The position numbers and the translations under genes were made by a program. The notes beneath the pieces are model-generated. The model worked only from the letters and a program-made list of their open reading frames with translations. It had not been told where the DNA came from and searched no databases. Of a stretch of DNA of 64,000 nucleotides, positions 40,328-50,413 are shown piece after piece; position 1 is the first letter of the stretch, and each line of letters starts with the position of its first letter. The DNA comes from Aliidiomarina sp. B3213 (GTDB lineage Bacteria; Pseudomonadota; Gammaproteobacteria; Enterobacterales; Alteromonadaceae): assembly GCF_003290085.1 (NCBI RefSeq), contig NZ_QMKJ01000002.1:496001-560000 (forward strand), in the 5' to 3' direction.

Positions 40328-41833
40328 TTACGCTAATTCTGGATTCACTGCGTTAACGAGCTCAGCGAATAAATCTGACGCTATTATGCCACGAGTCTTG
40401 CCTTTTGCAGCATTTTCACCTGCAAGAGCATGAGCAACAACGCCTATTTGTGCAGCCTGTTCTTGGCTCACGCCCAAAGCATTGGCTTGCGCCCAAATTC
40501 CAGCAATAACACCGGTTAATATATCTCCACTACCCGCAGTCGCCAGCGCAGGTGTGCCGCACTGACATACAGATAAATGCTCATTGTGTTGTACTAGAGT
40601 TCCCGCGCCCTTAAGCACAACCGTACCACCGAACCTTTTCTGTATTTGCTCAGCCGCTTCTTGGCGCTTTGCCTGTATGTCAGACGTTTTCCAGGCTAAC
40701 AAGCGAGCCGCCTCGCCGGGGTGCGGCGTAAGTACCCAGTTATCTTTTCTGACCGTTCGTGTTGCCAACAAGTTCAATGCATCAGCATCTACAACAAGGC
40801 TTTTATCAGAAGCAACGATCCAATCGAACCATCCCTTTGCCCATTGAGATTGTCCGAGCCCTGGACCGATAGCAACAATATCTGCACGGCTAACCAGCTC
40901 GCGTAACTCAGTGCTTTGCGCATCACCTTCTCGTACCATTAACTCAGGGCTTATTGCGCATTGACCCGACTGTCCTTGCGCGCATATCACTGATACCTTT
41001 CCGGCTCCAGCTCTCATGGCAGCTACGCCAGCCATTCCTGCTGCGCCAGCCATTCCCGGGGCGCCACCAATAATAACCACATGGCCCGAGCTACCTTTAT
41101 GCGCGTCTTGCTTTCTTGCCGGTAAATAGGTTGCAAGCAGTCGTTGATCAAGTCGAACTGCACTTTCTGGAACAATTTCACGGAACGCTTCTAAAACGCC
41201 CAAACCGGCAAGATGTAACTGCCCAACAAAACCTTTTGCGGCGCCACAATACAAACCCGTTTTTAACGCCACCATAGACACCGTGTGTCTCGCCTTAACA
41301 GCGGCCCCTAGGGGTACACCATGATTTGCATCTAAACCACTGGGAATGTCTGCAGCAATAACGGGGAGGCGCTTTTCGTTAAGCTGCTCAATAACGTCTT
41401 TATAAACACCGCGTACGCTATCGCTTAACCCTGTGCCCAGGAGAGCGTCGATCACTACATCAGCCTTTAATTCTGACCAATCACCAAGGGGAAGAACTGT
41501 GTTCCCGGCTTCCACCCATAGGCTACGCGCTCTTTTGGCATCTTCAGATTGTGGTTCTTTGTTCGCAAAAACGGAAACGTCATAACCTTCTCGCTGAGCG
41601 CACAACGCAGCCACATAACCATCGCCACCGTTATTTCCTGAGCCGCAAAGCACCGAGACGCGCAAAGGCGGAGGAAAAGCACCGCGTAAACACTCACACA
41701 CTGCCTTTCCAGCACGCTCCATGAGCTGCCACATGTTTAATTCGCAGCGTTCAGCCGCTTCCTGCTCATGCTCTCTAACTTGTGCCGCGCTATAAAGCTC
41801 TAGGGGTAAATGGTCAGTGCGTAACGTATCCAT
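40328..41833 (-). CDS. nnr: Bifunctional NAD(P)HX epimerase / ADP-dependent dehydratase
   Basis: Repairs hydrated NAD(P)H. 501 residues. The N-terminal epimerase domain has CGSGNNGGDGYVAALC and the later DIPSGLDANHG. The C-terminal ribokinase-like dehydratase domain has SSGHVVIIGGAPGMAGAAGMA, WVLTPHPGEAARLL and GSGDILTGVIAGI, the phosphate-binding and catalytic Asp motif. First gene of the nnr-tsaE-amiB-mutL-miaA-hfq run, lying 8 nt behind yheV. Confidence 0.96.
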   Translation of the reverse strand: MDTLRTDHLPLELYSAAQVREHEQEAAERCELNMWQLMERAGKAVCECLRGAFPPPLRVSVLCGSGNNGGDGYVAALCAQREGYDVSVFANKEPQSEDAKRARSLWVEAGNTVLPLGDWSELKADVVIDALLGTGLSDSVRGVYKDVIEQLNEKRLPVIAADIPSGLDANHGVPLGAAVKARHTVSMVALKTGLYCGAAKGFVGQLHLAGLGVLEAFREIVPESAVRLDQRLLATYLPARKQDAHKGSSGHVVIIGGAPGMAGAAGMAGVAAMRAGAGKVSVICAQGQSGQCAISPELMVREGDAQSTELRELVSRADIVAIGPGLGQSQWAKGWFDWIVASDKSLVVDADALNLLATRTVRKDNWVLTPHPGEAARLLAWKTSDIQAKRQEAAEQIQKRFGGTVVLKGAGTLVQHNEHLSVCQCGTPALATAGSGDILTGVIAGIWAQANALGVSQEQAAQIGVVAHALAGENAAKGKTRGIIASDLFAELVNAVNPELA

Positions 41834-41841
41834 GGTATTTA

Positions 41842-42048
41842 CTATTCAGGTTTGAAAATGCCAATGACTTGATCTTGTTGCGTTCCCGTTTTTTCATGTA
41901 CCGCTTCTTGAGGCTCTTTCATTAAGAAGTCACACTCTACGCAACGAACCATTTCCCGTTCATTTTCTACGTAAAGCATCATCGAATCTTGTGCTTTGCA
42001 TTCAGGGCAAGTTGCCCCTGCGATAAATCTTTTTCTCATGAAAACCAC
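41842..42048 (-). CDS. yheV: YheV-family small zinc-ribbon protein
   Basis: A 68-residue protein with two CxxC pairs (CPEC near residue 14 and CVEC near residue 36), consistent with one zinc ribbon. The opening MRKRFIAGATCPECKAQD fits the YheV family, so the internal ATG at residue 4 may be the true start. The molecular role of the family is not established. It is divergent from yheS, with which it is associated in enterobacteria as well, and 8 nt ahead of nnr. Confidence 0.85.
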   Translation of the reverse strand: MVFMRKRFIAGATCPECKAQDSMMLYVENEREMVRCVECDFLMKEPQEAVHEKTGTQQDQVIGIFKPE

Positions 42049-42158
42049 GCTTTATTAAAAATACTGCCTAACTTGTATTGTAGCGCGAATGAATTTTCGC
42101 TGCAGACAAAGTATCATGCGCTCTTTCACACTATTCACGAAGCCATTAGCCACGCATT

Positions 42159-44048
42159 ATGATTCAAGCCGAACAGTTACAACTTATTCGCGGACACAAA
42201 ACGTTGCTCAACGACACGAAGTTCACTATTTTCCCGGGGCAACGGGTTGGTTTAGTAGGCGCGAACGGCACTGGTAAGTCTTCGCTATTTGCATTGCTTA
42301 AAGGCGAACTAAAAGAAGACGACGGCACATTGAACCTGCCTGCGACTTGGCGTATTGCAAGTGTTGCACAAGAAACACCCGCACTGGAAGTCAGTGCTAA
42401 AGACTACGTTATTCAGGGCGACCAAGAATATATCCAAACTCGGCACGCTCTGGAGTTGGCAGAACATAATAACGACGGTGAACAAATCGGTCAGCTGCAT
42501 GCCAAACTAGACGCCATCGGTGGTTATCAAATCGAAGCAAGGGCAGCTTCATTATTAGATGGGCTTGGTTTTACCCCCGACCAAATTCAGCATTCGGTTA
42601 AGTCATTTTCCGGTGGCTGGAGAATGCGATTAAACCTCGCCCAGGCGTTAATTGCTCGCTCTGACCTACTACTACTCGACGAACCAACCAACCACCTCGA
42701 CCTCGACACTATTGTTTGGCTCGAGTCGTGGTTAAAAGTATTTCCAGGAACCGTGATTGTTATTTCGCATGACCGCGACTTCTTAGACGGCATCGTGACG
42801 CATATTTTACATATTGAGCAGCAACAAATTTTTGCCTATCAAGGCGATTACACCAGCTTCCAGCGCCAGCGCTCAGAACGCATTAGTCAGCAACATCAGC
42901 AGTACCAAAAAGAGCAAGAAAAACGCGCTCACTTGCAAAGCTTTGTGGACCGCTTTCGCGCGAAAGCAAGTAAAGCGAAGCAAGCGCAAAGTCGTTTGAA
43001 AGCACTAGAGAAGCTTACTGCAACAGCACCTATCGATGCCTCTGTAAGTTACGACCTAAGTTTCCCCAAGCCGCTCAAGCTACCCAACCCGCTGATTCAC
43101 TTGGAAAAGGTGCAGGCTGGATATGGTGACACTGTTATTTTGCACGACATTCACTTTAACCTGGTTCCTGGCAGTCGTATCGGTTTACTCGGTCGCAACG
43201 GTGCAGGTAAGTCGACGTTAACCAAGCTACTTGCGGGCGAGTTACAACCGTTACAGGGTGAGCGCGAAGTTAACCAAGGTCTAGTGATCGGCTATTTTGC
43301 TCAGCACCAACTTGAAACGCTTGATCTAGAAGGCTCAGCCGCGCTTCATATTCAACGCATAGACCCCAAGGCGAGCGACCAAGCTATTCGTGACTACTTA
43401 GGCCGTTTTGGCTTTAAAGGTGATCGAGCTTTTGAACCGGTTGGGCCGTTTTCCGGAGGGGAAAAGGCTCGATTAGTGTTGGCGATGCTAGTTTATCAGC
43501 GACCTAACTTGCTCCTTTTAGATGAACCGACAAACCACCTAGATTTAGATATGCGGGAAGCCTTGGTTGCAGCATTGCAAGAGTTTGAAGGCGCAATCGT
43601 TGTCGTTTCGCACGACCGCCACTTCTTGCGCACCACAGTCGACGACTACTACTTGGTGAACCAAGGGCAAGTTAGCGCCTTTAAAGGTGACTTAGACGAT
43701 TACAGCACATGGTTACAAGACAACCCTTTACTGTTCTCAAATTCAAAGGCAGAGGAAAAGTCTGACACCAACAAGAAAGCACAACGGCAAGCCGCCGCAG
43801 TAAAAAGACAACAACTCAAACCATTGAAAGACAAGCTTAAGAAAGTTGAGAAGGACATGGAAAGTACGCAAGCGAAGCTGGATACGGTGAATGAAGTATT
43901 AAGTGCGTCCGACCTTTACCAAACTGCTTCACCAGAAGCATTGTCTGAGCACTTTAAACAACAAAGCGAGCTGGAAAACCAACTCGCTTTACTTGAAGAA
44001 CAATGGCTTGAGCTTGAAGAACAAGTTCAAGCCGCAAGTTCAGAATAA
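42159..44048 (+). CDS. yheS: ABC-F family ATPase YheS
   Basis: Ribosome-associated ABC-F ATPase; members act at the E site on stalled or specific translation states. 629 residues with two nucleotide-binding domains: Walker A GANGTGKSS (about residue 34) and GRNGAGKST (about residue 346), signatures SFSGGWRMRLNLAQAL and PFSGGEKARLVLAML, and two LLLDEPTNHLDLD Walker B sequences. The P-site interaction linker lies between them (RQRSERISQQHQQYQKEQEK). A charged coiled-coil tail (KPLKDKLKKVEKDMEST) is present. No membrane domain. It is convergent with the M16 gene. Confidence 0.95.
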   Translation: MIQAEQLQLIRGHKTLLNDTKFTIFPGQRVGLVGANGTGKSSLFALLKGELKEDDGTLNLPATWRIASVAQETPALEVSAKDYVIQGDQEYIQTRHALELAEHNNDGEQIGQLHAKLDAIGGYQIEARAASLLDGLGFTPDQIQHSVKSFSGGWRMRLNLAQALIARSDLLLLDEPTNHLDLDTIVWLESWLKVFPGTVIVISHDRDFLDGIVTHILHIEQQQIFAYQGDYTSFQRQRSERISQQHQQYQKEQEKRAHLQSFVDRFRAKASKAKQAQSRLKALEKLTATAPIDASVSYDLSFPKPLKLPNPLIHLEKVQAGYGDTVILHDIHFNLVPGSRIGLLGRNGAGKSTLTKLLAGELQPLQGEREVNQGLVIGYFAQHQLETLDLEGSAALHIQRIDPKASDQAIRDYLGRFGFKGDRAFEPVGPFSGGEKARLVLAMLVYQRPNLLLLDEPTNHLDLDMREALVAALQEFEGAIVVVSHDRHFLRTTVDDYYLVNQGQVSAFKGDLDDYSTWLQDNPLLFSNSKAEEKSDTNKKAQRQAAAVKRQQLKPLKDKLKKVEKDMESTQAKLDTVNEVLSASDLYQTASPEALSEHFKQQSELENQLALLEEQWLELEEQVQAASSE

Positions 44049-44052
44049 CCTC

Positions 44053-46914
44053 TTACTCTGTACCCGCATTTACAGGCATTTGTGTCCACTGCTCAGTTGC
44101 AGAGAATGGAATGTCTGTAAAGTTCGCACCACGAAACTCAATGCGTACCTGATTACGTGCGGCATGGTCGCCTGCAACCAAGGTTGTGAAGTAAGTTTGT
44201 AGCTGCGCTTTTGTAAGTTGGTCTAAAGCCGCAAGCGACTCTTCACGGCGGTTGTAATTCGGCTCTTCTCTACGCCATTCAGAAACCACCAAACCAGCTT
44301 CTTCACCAAGGCTTTGTGGAGGCTGCTCTAAACTACTTCTTAACGCAGTTTTGGTTTCTTCAAAACGTTGGTCTTCTAGTTCCGCTACAAATGTTGTCGC
44401 ATCATCTATAAATGCATTGAAGCGATCCACCAACGGAGCAGGACCACGAACTGGGCTTTGAATGTACATAGCCAAACCTGGGTTCTCCTGCAGGCTTAAG
44501 TTCGTTACGCCCACTGCATAACCAAGCTGCTCTTCCGTTCTTAATTGATTAAAGAAACGAGTGTGAAGCAATTCTGAAAGCAACTGCATAGATAAACGCG
44601 CCTGAATCGACTCGTCTTCCACAAAGTGCGCTTGTAAAACAGCAGAATCGTCCAATTGAGTATTATTTTGATAGCTCAACGGGAAGTCAGACCCAAACTC
44701 ACGAATCGGCGTGTGCTCTTGGTAAGTTATTTCCGCACTCGGCGTAACAAAGTTAGCTGCGTCGCGCACTAATGCAGTCGCGTCTTCTGCCGTGTGATTA
44801 CCGTAAACCAATGCCCGTACAGAAACGTCGCCTAACAGCTTAGCTTTAACAGTATTGAGTAACTCCGGCTGTATCGACATCACACGAGCCAAACGCTGCT
44901 GATGACTCAAGAAGTCAGGTCGTACCGAGCGTTGATAAGCTGGGAACAAACGATTCAGTGGGCGTGCCACCAATTCATTCATAATGCTACGGCGCTGACG
45001 GTCTTGAACCATTGCGAATTGCTCAGCTGTCATCTCAAACTCAACAAATCGGGTTAACAACATATTCGCAAGCTCTGCTTGTTTGTCATTGAAGCCGTTA
45101 AGTCTTAGCTGTAATCCTTGTCCGAAAGACAGTGAAAAGCCGACGCCCGCAATACCTGCTTCACGAGAAAAACCACGCTCACTCAAGTTAAAGGCATCAA
45201 GTAACATACTTGCAGCTACGCGCTCTTCGTAACTCCACTCGAATGTAGGTTGGTAGAAGTCTACAAATACCGACGCACGAGGTTCTTCGAAGCGTTCGCT
45301 ACGCTGATAAAGCAAGCTTAAACCCGGCTCATCAATAATCGTTTGTGGTTGAGCTTGCACTTCACCAGTCACTAAGCTCAAGTCTTCAGGTAGCAAGCGG
45401 TTCACGGCAGGCAAATTAATCGGAACCTGAGCTGCCATATCCTTCCATGACTGAATCATTTCGTTAGAAAGATCCGCAATACGATACTGACCGTCAAAGA
45501 AATGCATCTGTTGGTCGGTTTCAACATCAGGCGCTACCACAAAAATACGTGCGTTTTCTGGACGCACAGCCTCTAGAACTGACTGGGTAACTTCTGCATT
45601 GAAACTGTCTAACCGATAGTCGGCGTCGATAGCGTGCTGGGTCGGTACCTCTTGCATAGCGGCTGCAAGCTGAGAAACATAACCAAAGGCTTCTTGTTTT
45701 CTCAAGAATTGGAATTCGTTGTTCAACACAGTACGTAGCTCGCTTACGTAAGCTTCGTCTACGCCTGTTTCACGTAGCATGTCGAAATAGCGGAACAATA
45801 AACCTAACACTAGCTCTTTTTGCGCATAACCTTGCTCGGTAAGCTCTAGCGCTACACGAACACGGCCTGCATTGCCATAGTTGTTGGCCTCACCCCAAGC
45901 ACTTAACGACTCGATAAGTCCGCCTTCACGGAGAAGTGCAGCAGGAGTGCCCGGCATTTCAGAGCTGATGAGGTAACTCACCAAGCCTTGTGGTTTATTC
46001 GCAAAATACTCCGACACTTCAGGAATGGTGAAGTCTAGAAGTAGCGTACGCGTTTCCACTTGTGGCTTGTAATAAATAAGCTGCTGATTCTGAGCTTCCG
46101 TTACTGGTGGAGCTGTAATCGGGTCTACCGCAGCGTCAAAGTTAGGAATGTCCGAGAATGAGCCACGAGCTAGTTGCTCAAGTTCGTCAAGAGAACGATT
46201 ACCTAACACTACTGCAGTCATTAAGTTTGCAGAGTAATAACGCTCGTAAAACTCCACCATGGCTTCAAGCAAGTTGCTGTCTGGCTTGTCGCCCAAAGAC
46301 TCGTTATTACCAATACGGAAACGCGCAATAGGATGGTCTGGATTTAACGTACGGTTGTTCAATGCAAATAGAATGAAACCGTCGTTTGCACGTTGCATCG
46401 ACCATTCCGAGTTCACTGCATTCACTTCCTTTTCAACATATTCAGCGGTGAACAGAGGTGCTTTGAAAAAGTCAGAAAAGCGGTCTAACGCTTCAGGCAA
46501 AGCGTCGTTATTAATCTCGAACATGTAGTTTGTGAGATCATCAGCGGTATAGGCATTGTGCGTGCCGCCGTGGCGCGACATAAATTCGCTGTACTCATCC
46601 GGATCAGGATATTTTTCCGTACCTAAGAAGAGCATGTGCTCTAGAAAGTGCGCAAGGCCAAGTTGGCTGTCTGGGTTTTGCATACTTCCCGCACCAACTG
46701 CTAATGCTGCTGCAGCTTTCTCAGTTTCAGTGTCGCTAACCAATAACACACGCAATCCATTTTCGAGTGTAAGTGTGCGATACTCACGCTCGTCATAAGG
46801 GCTGGTATAGATGTCTGGTTCGCCAGACTCCGGCGCTACAGGTTGCTTAGAGCAGCCCGCTAAAACAAGCGCGAAGGCAATAAGAATAACGTAACTTCGC
46901 ATGGAAAATAACAT
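44053..46914 (-). CDS. M16 family (pitrilysin-like) zinc metallopeptidase, lipoprotein
   Basis: A 953-residue peptidase of the insulinase/pitrilysin family that would degrade peptides in the periplasm. The inverted zinc motif HFLEH (His89, Glu92, His93) is intact, and the third ligand lies in KEVNAVNSEW. Four repeated halves span the length, with RTEEQLGYAVGV in the last, typical of the active-site cleft partner. The signal ends in LAGC (Cys21), giving a lipid anchor unlike E. coli PtrA. An in-frame ATG at residue 5 is an alternative start. It lies between yheS and yheT, ending 4 nt from the yheS stop. Confidence 0.92.
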   Translation of the reverse strand: MLFSMRSYVILIAFALVLAGCSKQPVAPESGEPDIYTSPYDEREYRTLTLENGLRVLLVSDTETEKAAAALAVGAGSMQNPDSQLGLAHFLEHMLFLGTEKYPDPDEYSEFMSRHGGTHNAYTADDLTNYMFEINNDALPEALDRFSDFFKAPLFTAEYVEKEVNAVNSEWSMQRANDGFILFALNNRTLNPDHPIARFRIGNNESLGDKPDSNLLEAMVEFYERYYSANLMTAVVLGNRSLDELEQLARGSFSDIPNFDAAVDPITAPPVTEAQNQQLIYYKPQVETRTLLLDFTIPEVSEYFANKPQGLVSYLISSEMPGTPAALLREGGLIESLSAWGEANNYGNAGRVRVALELTEQGYAQKELVLGLLFRYFDMLRETGVDEAYVSELRTVLNNEFQFLRKQEAFGYVSQLAAAMQEVPTQHAIDADYRLDSFNAEVTQSVLEAVRPENARIFVVAPDVETDQQMHFFDGQYRIADLSNEMIQSWKDMAAQVPINLPAVNRLLPEDLSLVTGEVQAQPQTIIDEPGLSLLYQRSERFEEPRASVFVDFYQPTFEWSYEERVAASMLLDAFNLSERGFSREAGIAGVGFSLSFGQGLQLRLNGFNDKQAELANMLLTRFVEFEMTAEQFAMVQDRQRRSIMNELVARPLNRLFPAYQRSVRPDFLSHQQRLARVMSIQPELLNTVKAKLLGDVSVRALVYGNHTAEDATALVRDAANFVTPSAEITYQEHTPIREFGSDFPLSYQNNTQLDDSAVLQAHFVEDESIQARLSMQLLSELLHTRFFNQLRTEEQLGYAVGVTNLSLQENPGLAMYIQSPVRGPAPLVDRFNAFIDDATTFVAELEDQRFEETKTALRSSLEQPPQSLGEEAGLVVSEWRREEPNYNRREESLAALDQLTKAQLQTYFTTLVAGDHAARNQVRIEFRGANFTDIPFSATEQWTQMPVNAGTE

Positions 46915-46957
46915 AGTAAAACCCTGGTCATTAATGGAATAAAGTGAACCTTAAATT

Positions 46958-47974
46958 ATGCAAACCAGTGTACCAAGTTGCAATGACACAAATGTTTCTG
47001 AACATTTCAAACCTCATCCATGGTTGAAGAGCGCGCACCTGCAAACCCTTTGGTCACGCATAAGTCGCTACCAGCCACGTGCGAAATTTGATATTGAAAT
47101 ATTACCTACCCCAGACGGAGACGAGCTTGACCTGGCGTGGCTAAAAGGCGCAAAAACTCAAGCAGATGCCCCAATAGTAGTTATTTTTCATGGTTTAGAG
47201 GGTAGCGCTAAGTCGGCCTACGCCGATCAACTTGCAATCACGAGTGTTGAGCAAGGCGCCGACGCTGTAGTCATGCAGTTTAGAACATGCTCGGGAAGGT
47301 TGAACAAAACTCCGGTTGCATACCATTCTGGCGCATATGAAGATCCCCTACATACATTGCAACATATCGCAGATAAATACCCGAACCGTCCTATTCACGC
47401 AGCAGGATTCAGTCTTGGCGCAAACATGCTCGTGAATTTACTAGGGCGCGTGGAGAATCCCCCTATTCAACGAGCTGTTGCTGTATGTCCGCCATTGGAT
47501 TTAGCCTCCTCGTCACTGAGAATGAACAAAGGGTTCTCTCGGGTATATCGCAACCACTTACTCAACAGTTTGAAGCAAAAAACGTATCAAAAATTGGAGT
47601 TGGGTATTTTTTCAGACGTTCTCGACTTAAATCCACGGAAGCTACTAACCTGCAAAGACTTTCCACAGTTTGATGACTGCGTAACCGCGCCGTTACATGG
47701 TTTTCAAGGTGCGAATGAATACTATGAAAAGTGTAGCGGCAAACAATACCTAAGAAACATTACTACGCCCACCCTAGTGATTCATGCTCAAGACGATCCT
47801 TTAATGAGCCAAGAAGTTATTCCTTCATCAGAAGACTTAAGCCCCCAAGTTCATTACGAGATGCACCGACATGGTGGGCATGTTGGTTTTATTACCCAGC
47901 ACGAAGGAGCGGCCAAGCCTTGGTTACCCGGTCGTATTATGCGATGGTTCGGTTCTGAAATTAAGGCGAGGTAG
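46958..47974 (+). CDS. yheT: YheT-family alpha/beta hydrolase
   Basis: A 338-residue alpha/beta-hydrolase. The nucleophile elbow GFSLGANMLVNLLG (Ser) and the oxyanion motif VVIFHGLEGSAKSAYADQLA are clear. The catalytic Asp is in VIHAQDDPLMS and the His in HGGHVGF. These features match the YheT/ABHD1-3 group, thought to be lipases or esterases; the substrate is not established. It is followed after 6 nt by yheU, the same pairing as in enterobacteria. Confidence 0.92.
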   Translation: MQTSVPSCNDTNVSEHFKPHPWLKSAHLQTLWSRISRYQPRAKFDIEILPTPDGDELDLAWLKGAKTQADAPIVVIFHGLEGSAKSAYADQLAITSVEQGADAVVMQFRTCSGRLNKTPVAYHSGAYEDPLHTLQHIADKYPNRPIHAAGFSLGANMLVNLLGRVENPPIQRAVAVCPPLDLASSSLRMNKGFSRVYRNHLLNSLKQKTYQKLELGIFSDVLDLNPRKLLTCKDFPQFDDCVTAPLHGFQGANEYYEKCSGKQYLRNITTPTLVIHAQDDPLMSQEVIPSSEDLSPQVHYEMHRHGGHVGFITQHEGAAKPWLPGRIMRWFGSEIKAR

Positions 47975-47980
47975 CTGGCA

Positions 47981-48214
47981 ATGAAAATCCCTTGGCAAGA
48001 ACTTGAAACCGAAACGTTAGACGCCCTTGTGGAACAGTTTGTATTGATGGAAGGCACTGAGTACGGCGAACAAGATGTGTCTTTAGAAACCAAGGTGGCA
48101 CAGGTGAAACGGCAGTTACAGGAAGGCAAAGCCATTATTGTATGGTCTGAATTACATGAAACGGCGCATATTGTTCCTGCCGACAGCTATGACGATTCGG
48201 GCGCTATGCCTTGA
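47981..48214 (+). CDS. yheU: YheU-family protein (UPF0270)
   Basis: A 77-residue acidic protein starting [20 protein letters not shown], with EGTEYGEQD and [19 protein letters not shown], which is the family signature. Function unknown. It follows yheT by 6 nt. Its last 28 nt overlap the 3' end of cysQ on the opposite strand, coding in both directions. Confidence 0.93.
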   Translation: MKIPWQELETETLDALVEQFVLMEGTEYGEQDVSLETKVAQVKRQLQEGKAIIVWSELHETAHIVPADSYDDSGAMP

Positions 48215-49044
48215 GGTAAAATATCCTGCCAATCGATTCTAGGGTCACCCAATACTAAAAAGTTGGGATTCTTCGGTTGTGCACTGCGGTTATATTTCAA
48301 GGGCCGAAAAGACTCGTCCACCAAACTTCCGCCCGCCTCTTCCACCAATATTTGTGCCGCCGCTGTGTCCCACTCACCAGTTTCACCAACGCGAACGAAG
48401 CAATCGGCTGTACCTTCTGCTACCAGGCAAGACTTCAAAGCACAACTTCCAGTGTAAACGTGCTCTATGTCTCGATCGCCTGAGCTCATGCGTGAAAGAA
48501 TTCTTTCGGTTGGTTGGCGCCGACTGAGAGCGACTTTAATACTGTCTGACTGCGGAGTGTCTAGCCTACGAACACTAATATTTTGATGAACACCCTTTTG
48601 TAGTCGCCAGGCTCCTTGCCCAGCTGCTGCGGTATACAATGCGTCTTCCGCTGGCCAGTAAATCACGCCGAGAATTGGCATATCGTAATGGATAAGGGCA
48701 ATACTCACGGCAAAGTCACCAGAGCCATAAATAAATTCTTGGGTGCCATCTAACGGGTCAACTAACCAATAGCTCGACCAGTCTCTACGCACCGACCAGT
48801 CGACTAACGACTCTTCCGTAAGCACAGGCAAAGAAGGGTTTAGGTTATGTAAGTGTTCACTAATGAATTCGCTCGCCATGAGATCGGCACTAGTGACAGG
48901 GGAATCGTCTGCCTTTGTTTCTACGTCGAATTTGCCCTCGCCTTGCAACGCGAGGATTTTTTTACCGACAGCAGAGGCAATGTCGGCAACCTCTGCCGAC
49001 AAATGAGCTAGGTGTTCTTCAGGCCAATATTGAGGTGGGTTCAT
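48187..49044 (-). CDS. cysQ: 3'(2'),5'-bisphosphate nucleotidase CysQ
   Basis: Inositol-monophosphatase-fold phosphatase that recycles 3'-phosphoadenosine 5'-phosphate from sulfate assimilation. 285 residues. The metal-binding motif [15 protein letters not shown] and the preceding [12 protein letters not shown] (Glu) are intact, with a second motif [17 protein letters not shown] near the end. It is downstream of nudE with 12 nt between, as in E. coli neighbourhoods with yrfG and nudE. It overlaps yheU tail to tail. Confidence 0.94.
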   Translation of the reverse strand: MNPPQYWPEEHLAHLSAEVADIASAVGKKILALQGEGKFDVETKADDSPVTSADLMASEFISEHLHNLNPSLPVLTEESLVDWSVRRDWSSYWLVDPLDGTQEFIYGSGDFAVSIALIHYDMPILGVIYWPAEDALYTAAAGQGAWRLQKGVHQNISVRRLDTPQSDSIKVALSRRQPTERILSRMSSGDRDIEHVYTGSCALKSCLVAEGTADCFVRVGETGEWDTAAAQILVEEAGGSLVDESFRPLKYNRSAQPKNPNFLVLGDPRIDWQDILPQGIAPESS

Positions 49045-49056
49045 AAAGCCCCCTTC

Positions 49057-49632
49057 TTAACTACTGCTTCCGTTATTTATATTGCCTTGTTCTCGCCACC
49101 TTTGCATTAAAAGTAATGCAGCGACACTTCGCGCTTCGGTAAAGTCAGGTTGAACGAGGAGTTCATCTATATTGTTCACGCTCCACGGCACAATTTCCAA
49201 TGGTTCGGGTTCATCGCCGGGTAGCTTCTCTGAGTATAGATCAAGACCGACATAAAGGTGCATAGACGCTGAGAAAAATGCAGGAGCCATAGTTACGCTT
49301 TTCATGGGCACCAACTTTTTCACGCCATAGCCAATCTCTTCTTTCAATTCTCTATCCGCAGCTTGCTCGGGCGTTTCCCCCGGATCGATAAGACCTTTCG
49401 GGAAGCCAAGTTGGTAATTGTGCAGGCCTGCGGCGTATTCGCGCACAAGTAACATAGTGTCGTTATCGATAAACGGTACAACCATAACTGCACCGCGCCC
49501 GCTGCCTTGCATGCGTTCATATTGCCGTAATTCTCCATTACTAAACTTCAAGTCGATAGACTCGATGCGTAATAAGCGACTTTTCGCTACAATTTGGCGT
49601 GAGAGGATGGTTGGTATTTGTTTGCCGGCCAT
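49057..49632 (-). CDS. nudE: ADP compounds hydrolase NudE
   Basis: Nudix hydrolase acting on ADP-ribose, NADH and Ap3A. 191 residues. The Nudix box GLIDPGETPEQAADRELKEE-IG is complete, with all catalytic Glu residues. The YELGFPKG-like segment NYQLGFPKGLID precedes it. It is divergent from yrfG by 64 nt and 12 nt upstream of cysQ. The gene group nudE-yrfG-cysQ is typical of gammaproteobacteria. Confidence 0.94.
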   Translation of the reverse strand: MAGKQIPTILSRQIVAKSRLLRIESIDLKFSNGELRQYERMQGSGRGAVMVVPFIDNDTMLLVREYAAGLHNYQLGFPKGLIDPGETPEQAADRELKEEIGYGVKKLVPMKSVTMAPAFFSASMHLYVGLDLYSEKLPGDEPEPLEIVPWSVNNIDELLVQPDFTEARSVAALLLMQRWREQGNINNGSSS

Positions 49633-49696
49633 AATACTGCGCTCTTATTCCGTGAACTCTCTAAACATACACTAAATTAAATCATCGAGAAAACCC

Positions 49697-50356
49697 ATGC
49701 TGAACTGGCAAAACATAGACACTATTCTTCTCGACATGGACGGTACGATTCTAGACCTCCATTATGACAACTATTTTTGGGTAGACTATTTACCTTTAGC
49801 CTATGCAAAACACCACAATATTGATCACGGGGAAGCGCAAGAATTCCTGAATAAAGCTTTTACCGAGGTAGCCGGAACACTCAACTGGTATTGTCTCGAT
49901 TACTGGGAACGAACGCTTTCACTGCCGGTTCGCCAGCTAAAGCGAGAAATGACTGAAAAAATTAAATACCGGCCAGACGCGATGAACTTCTTGAAGCAGC
50001 TTAAGGCGAGCAACAAACAAGTAGCGTTGTTAACGAACGCTCACCCAGACGCACTCGCGCTGAAAAATGAGTTCACACATTTGAAAGAGTGGATACCTCA
50101 GCAGTTCTCTACGCATGAATTTGGTTACTGCAAAGAGTTCAACGAACTTTGGCAAGGTCTTTCTGAAACGCTCTCTTTTAACCCAAAACGCACACTATTT
50201 GTGGACGACGGAGAGCATATCTTAGACAGTGCAAAACGGTTTGGCATTGAATACACCTTGGGTATAACAAAACCTGACAGCCAACAACCGGCTAAAACAT
50301 TTGCACGTCACCCCGCTGTTGCAAGCTTCGCAGAGTTACCAAAACTTGGCGAATAA
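49697..50356 (+). CDS. yrfG: GMP/IMP 5'-nucleotidase YrfG
   Basis: HAD-superfamily phosphatase. The nucleophile motif TILLDMDGTILDLHYDN (Asp nucleophile and acid/base pair) is near residue 12. Motif II threonine is in VALLTNAHPDA, and motif IV is in KRTLFVDDGEHILDSAK. The FWVDYLPLAYA segment is characteristic of YrfG, which dephosphorylates GMP and IMP in E. coli. 219 residues match. Confidence 0.93.
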   Translation: MLNWQNIDTILLDMDGTILDLHYDNYFWVDYLPLAYAKHHNIDHGEAQEFLNKAFTEVAGTLNWYCLDYWERTLSLPVRQLKREMTEKIKYRPDAMNFLKQLKASNKQVALLTNAHPDALALKNEFTHLKEWIPQQFSTHEFGYCKEFNELWQGLSETLSFNPKRTLFVDDGEHILDSAKRFGIEYTLGITKPDSQQPAKTFARHPAVASFAELPKLGE

Positions 50357-50413
50357 CCAGAACCGTCTTATGCTTATGATCATGTTAGAAAAAACAAAGG
50401 ATTTGCGCCACTT

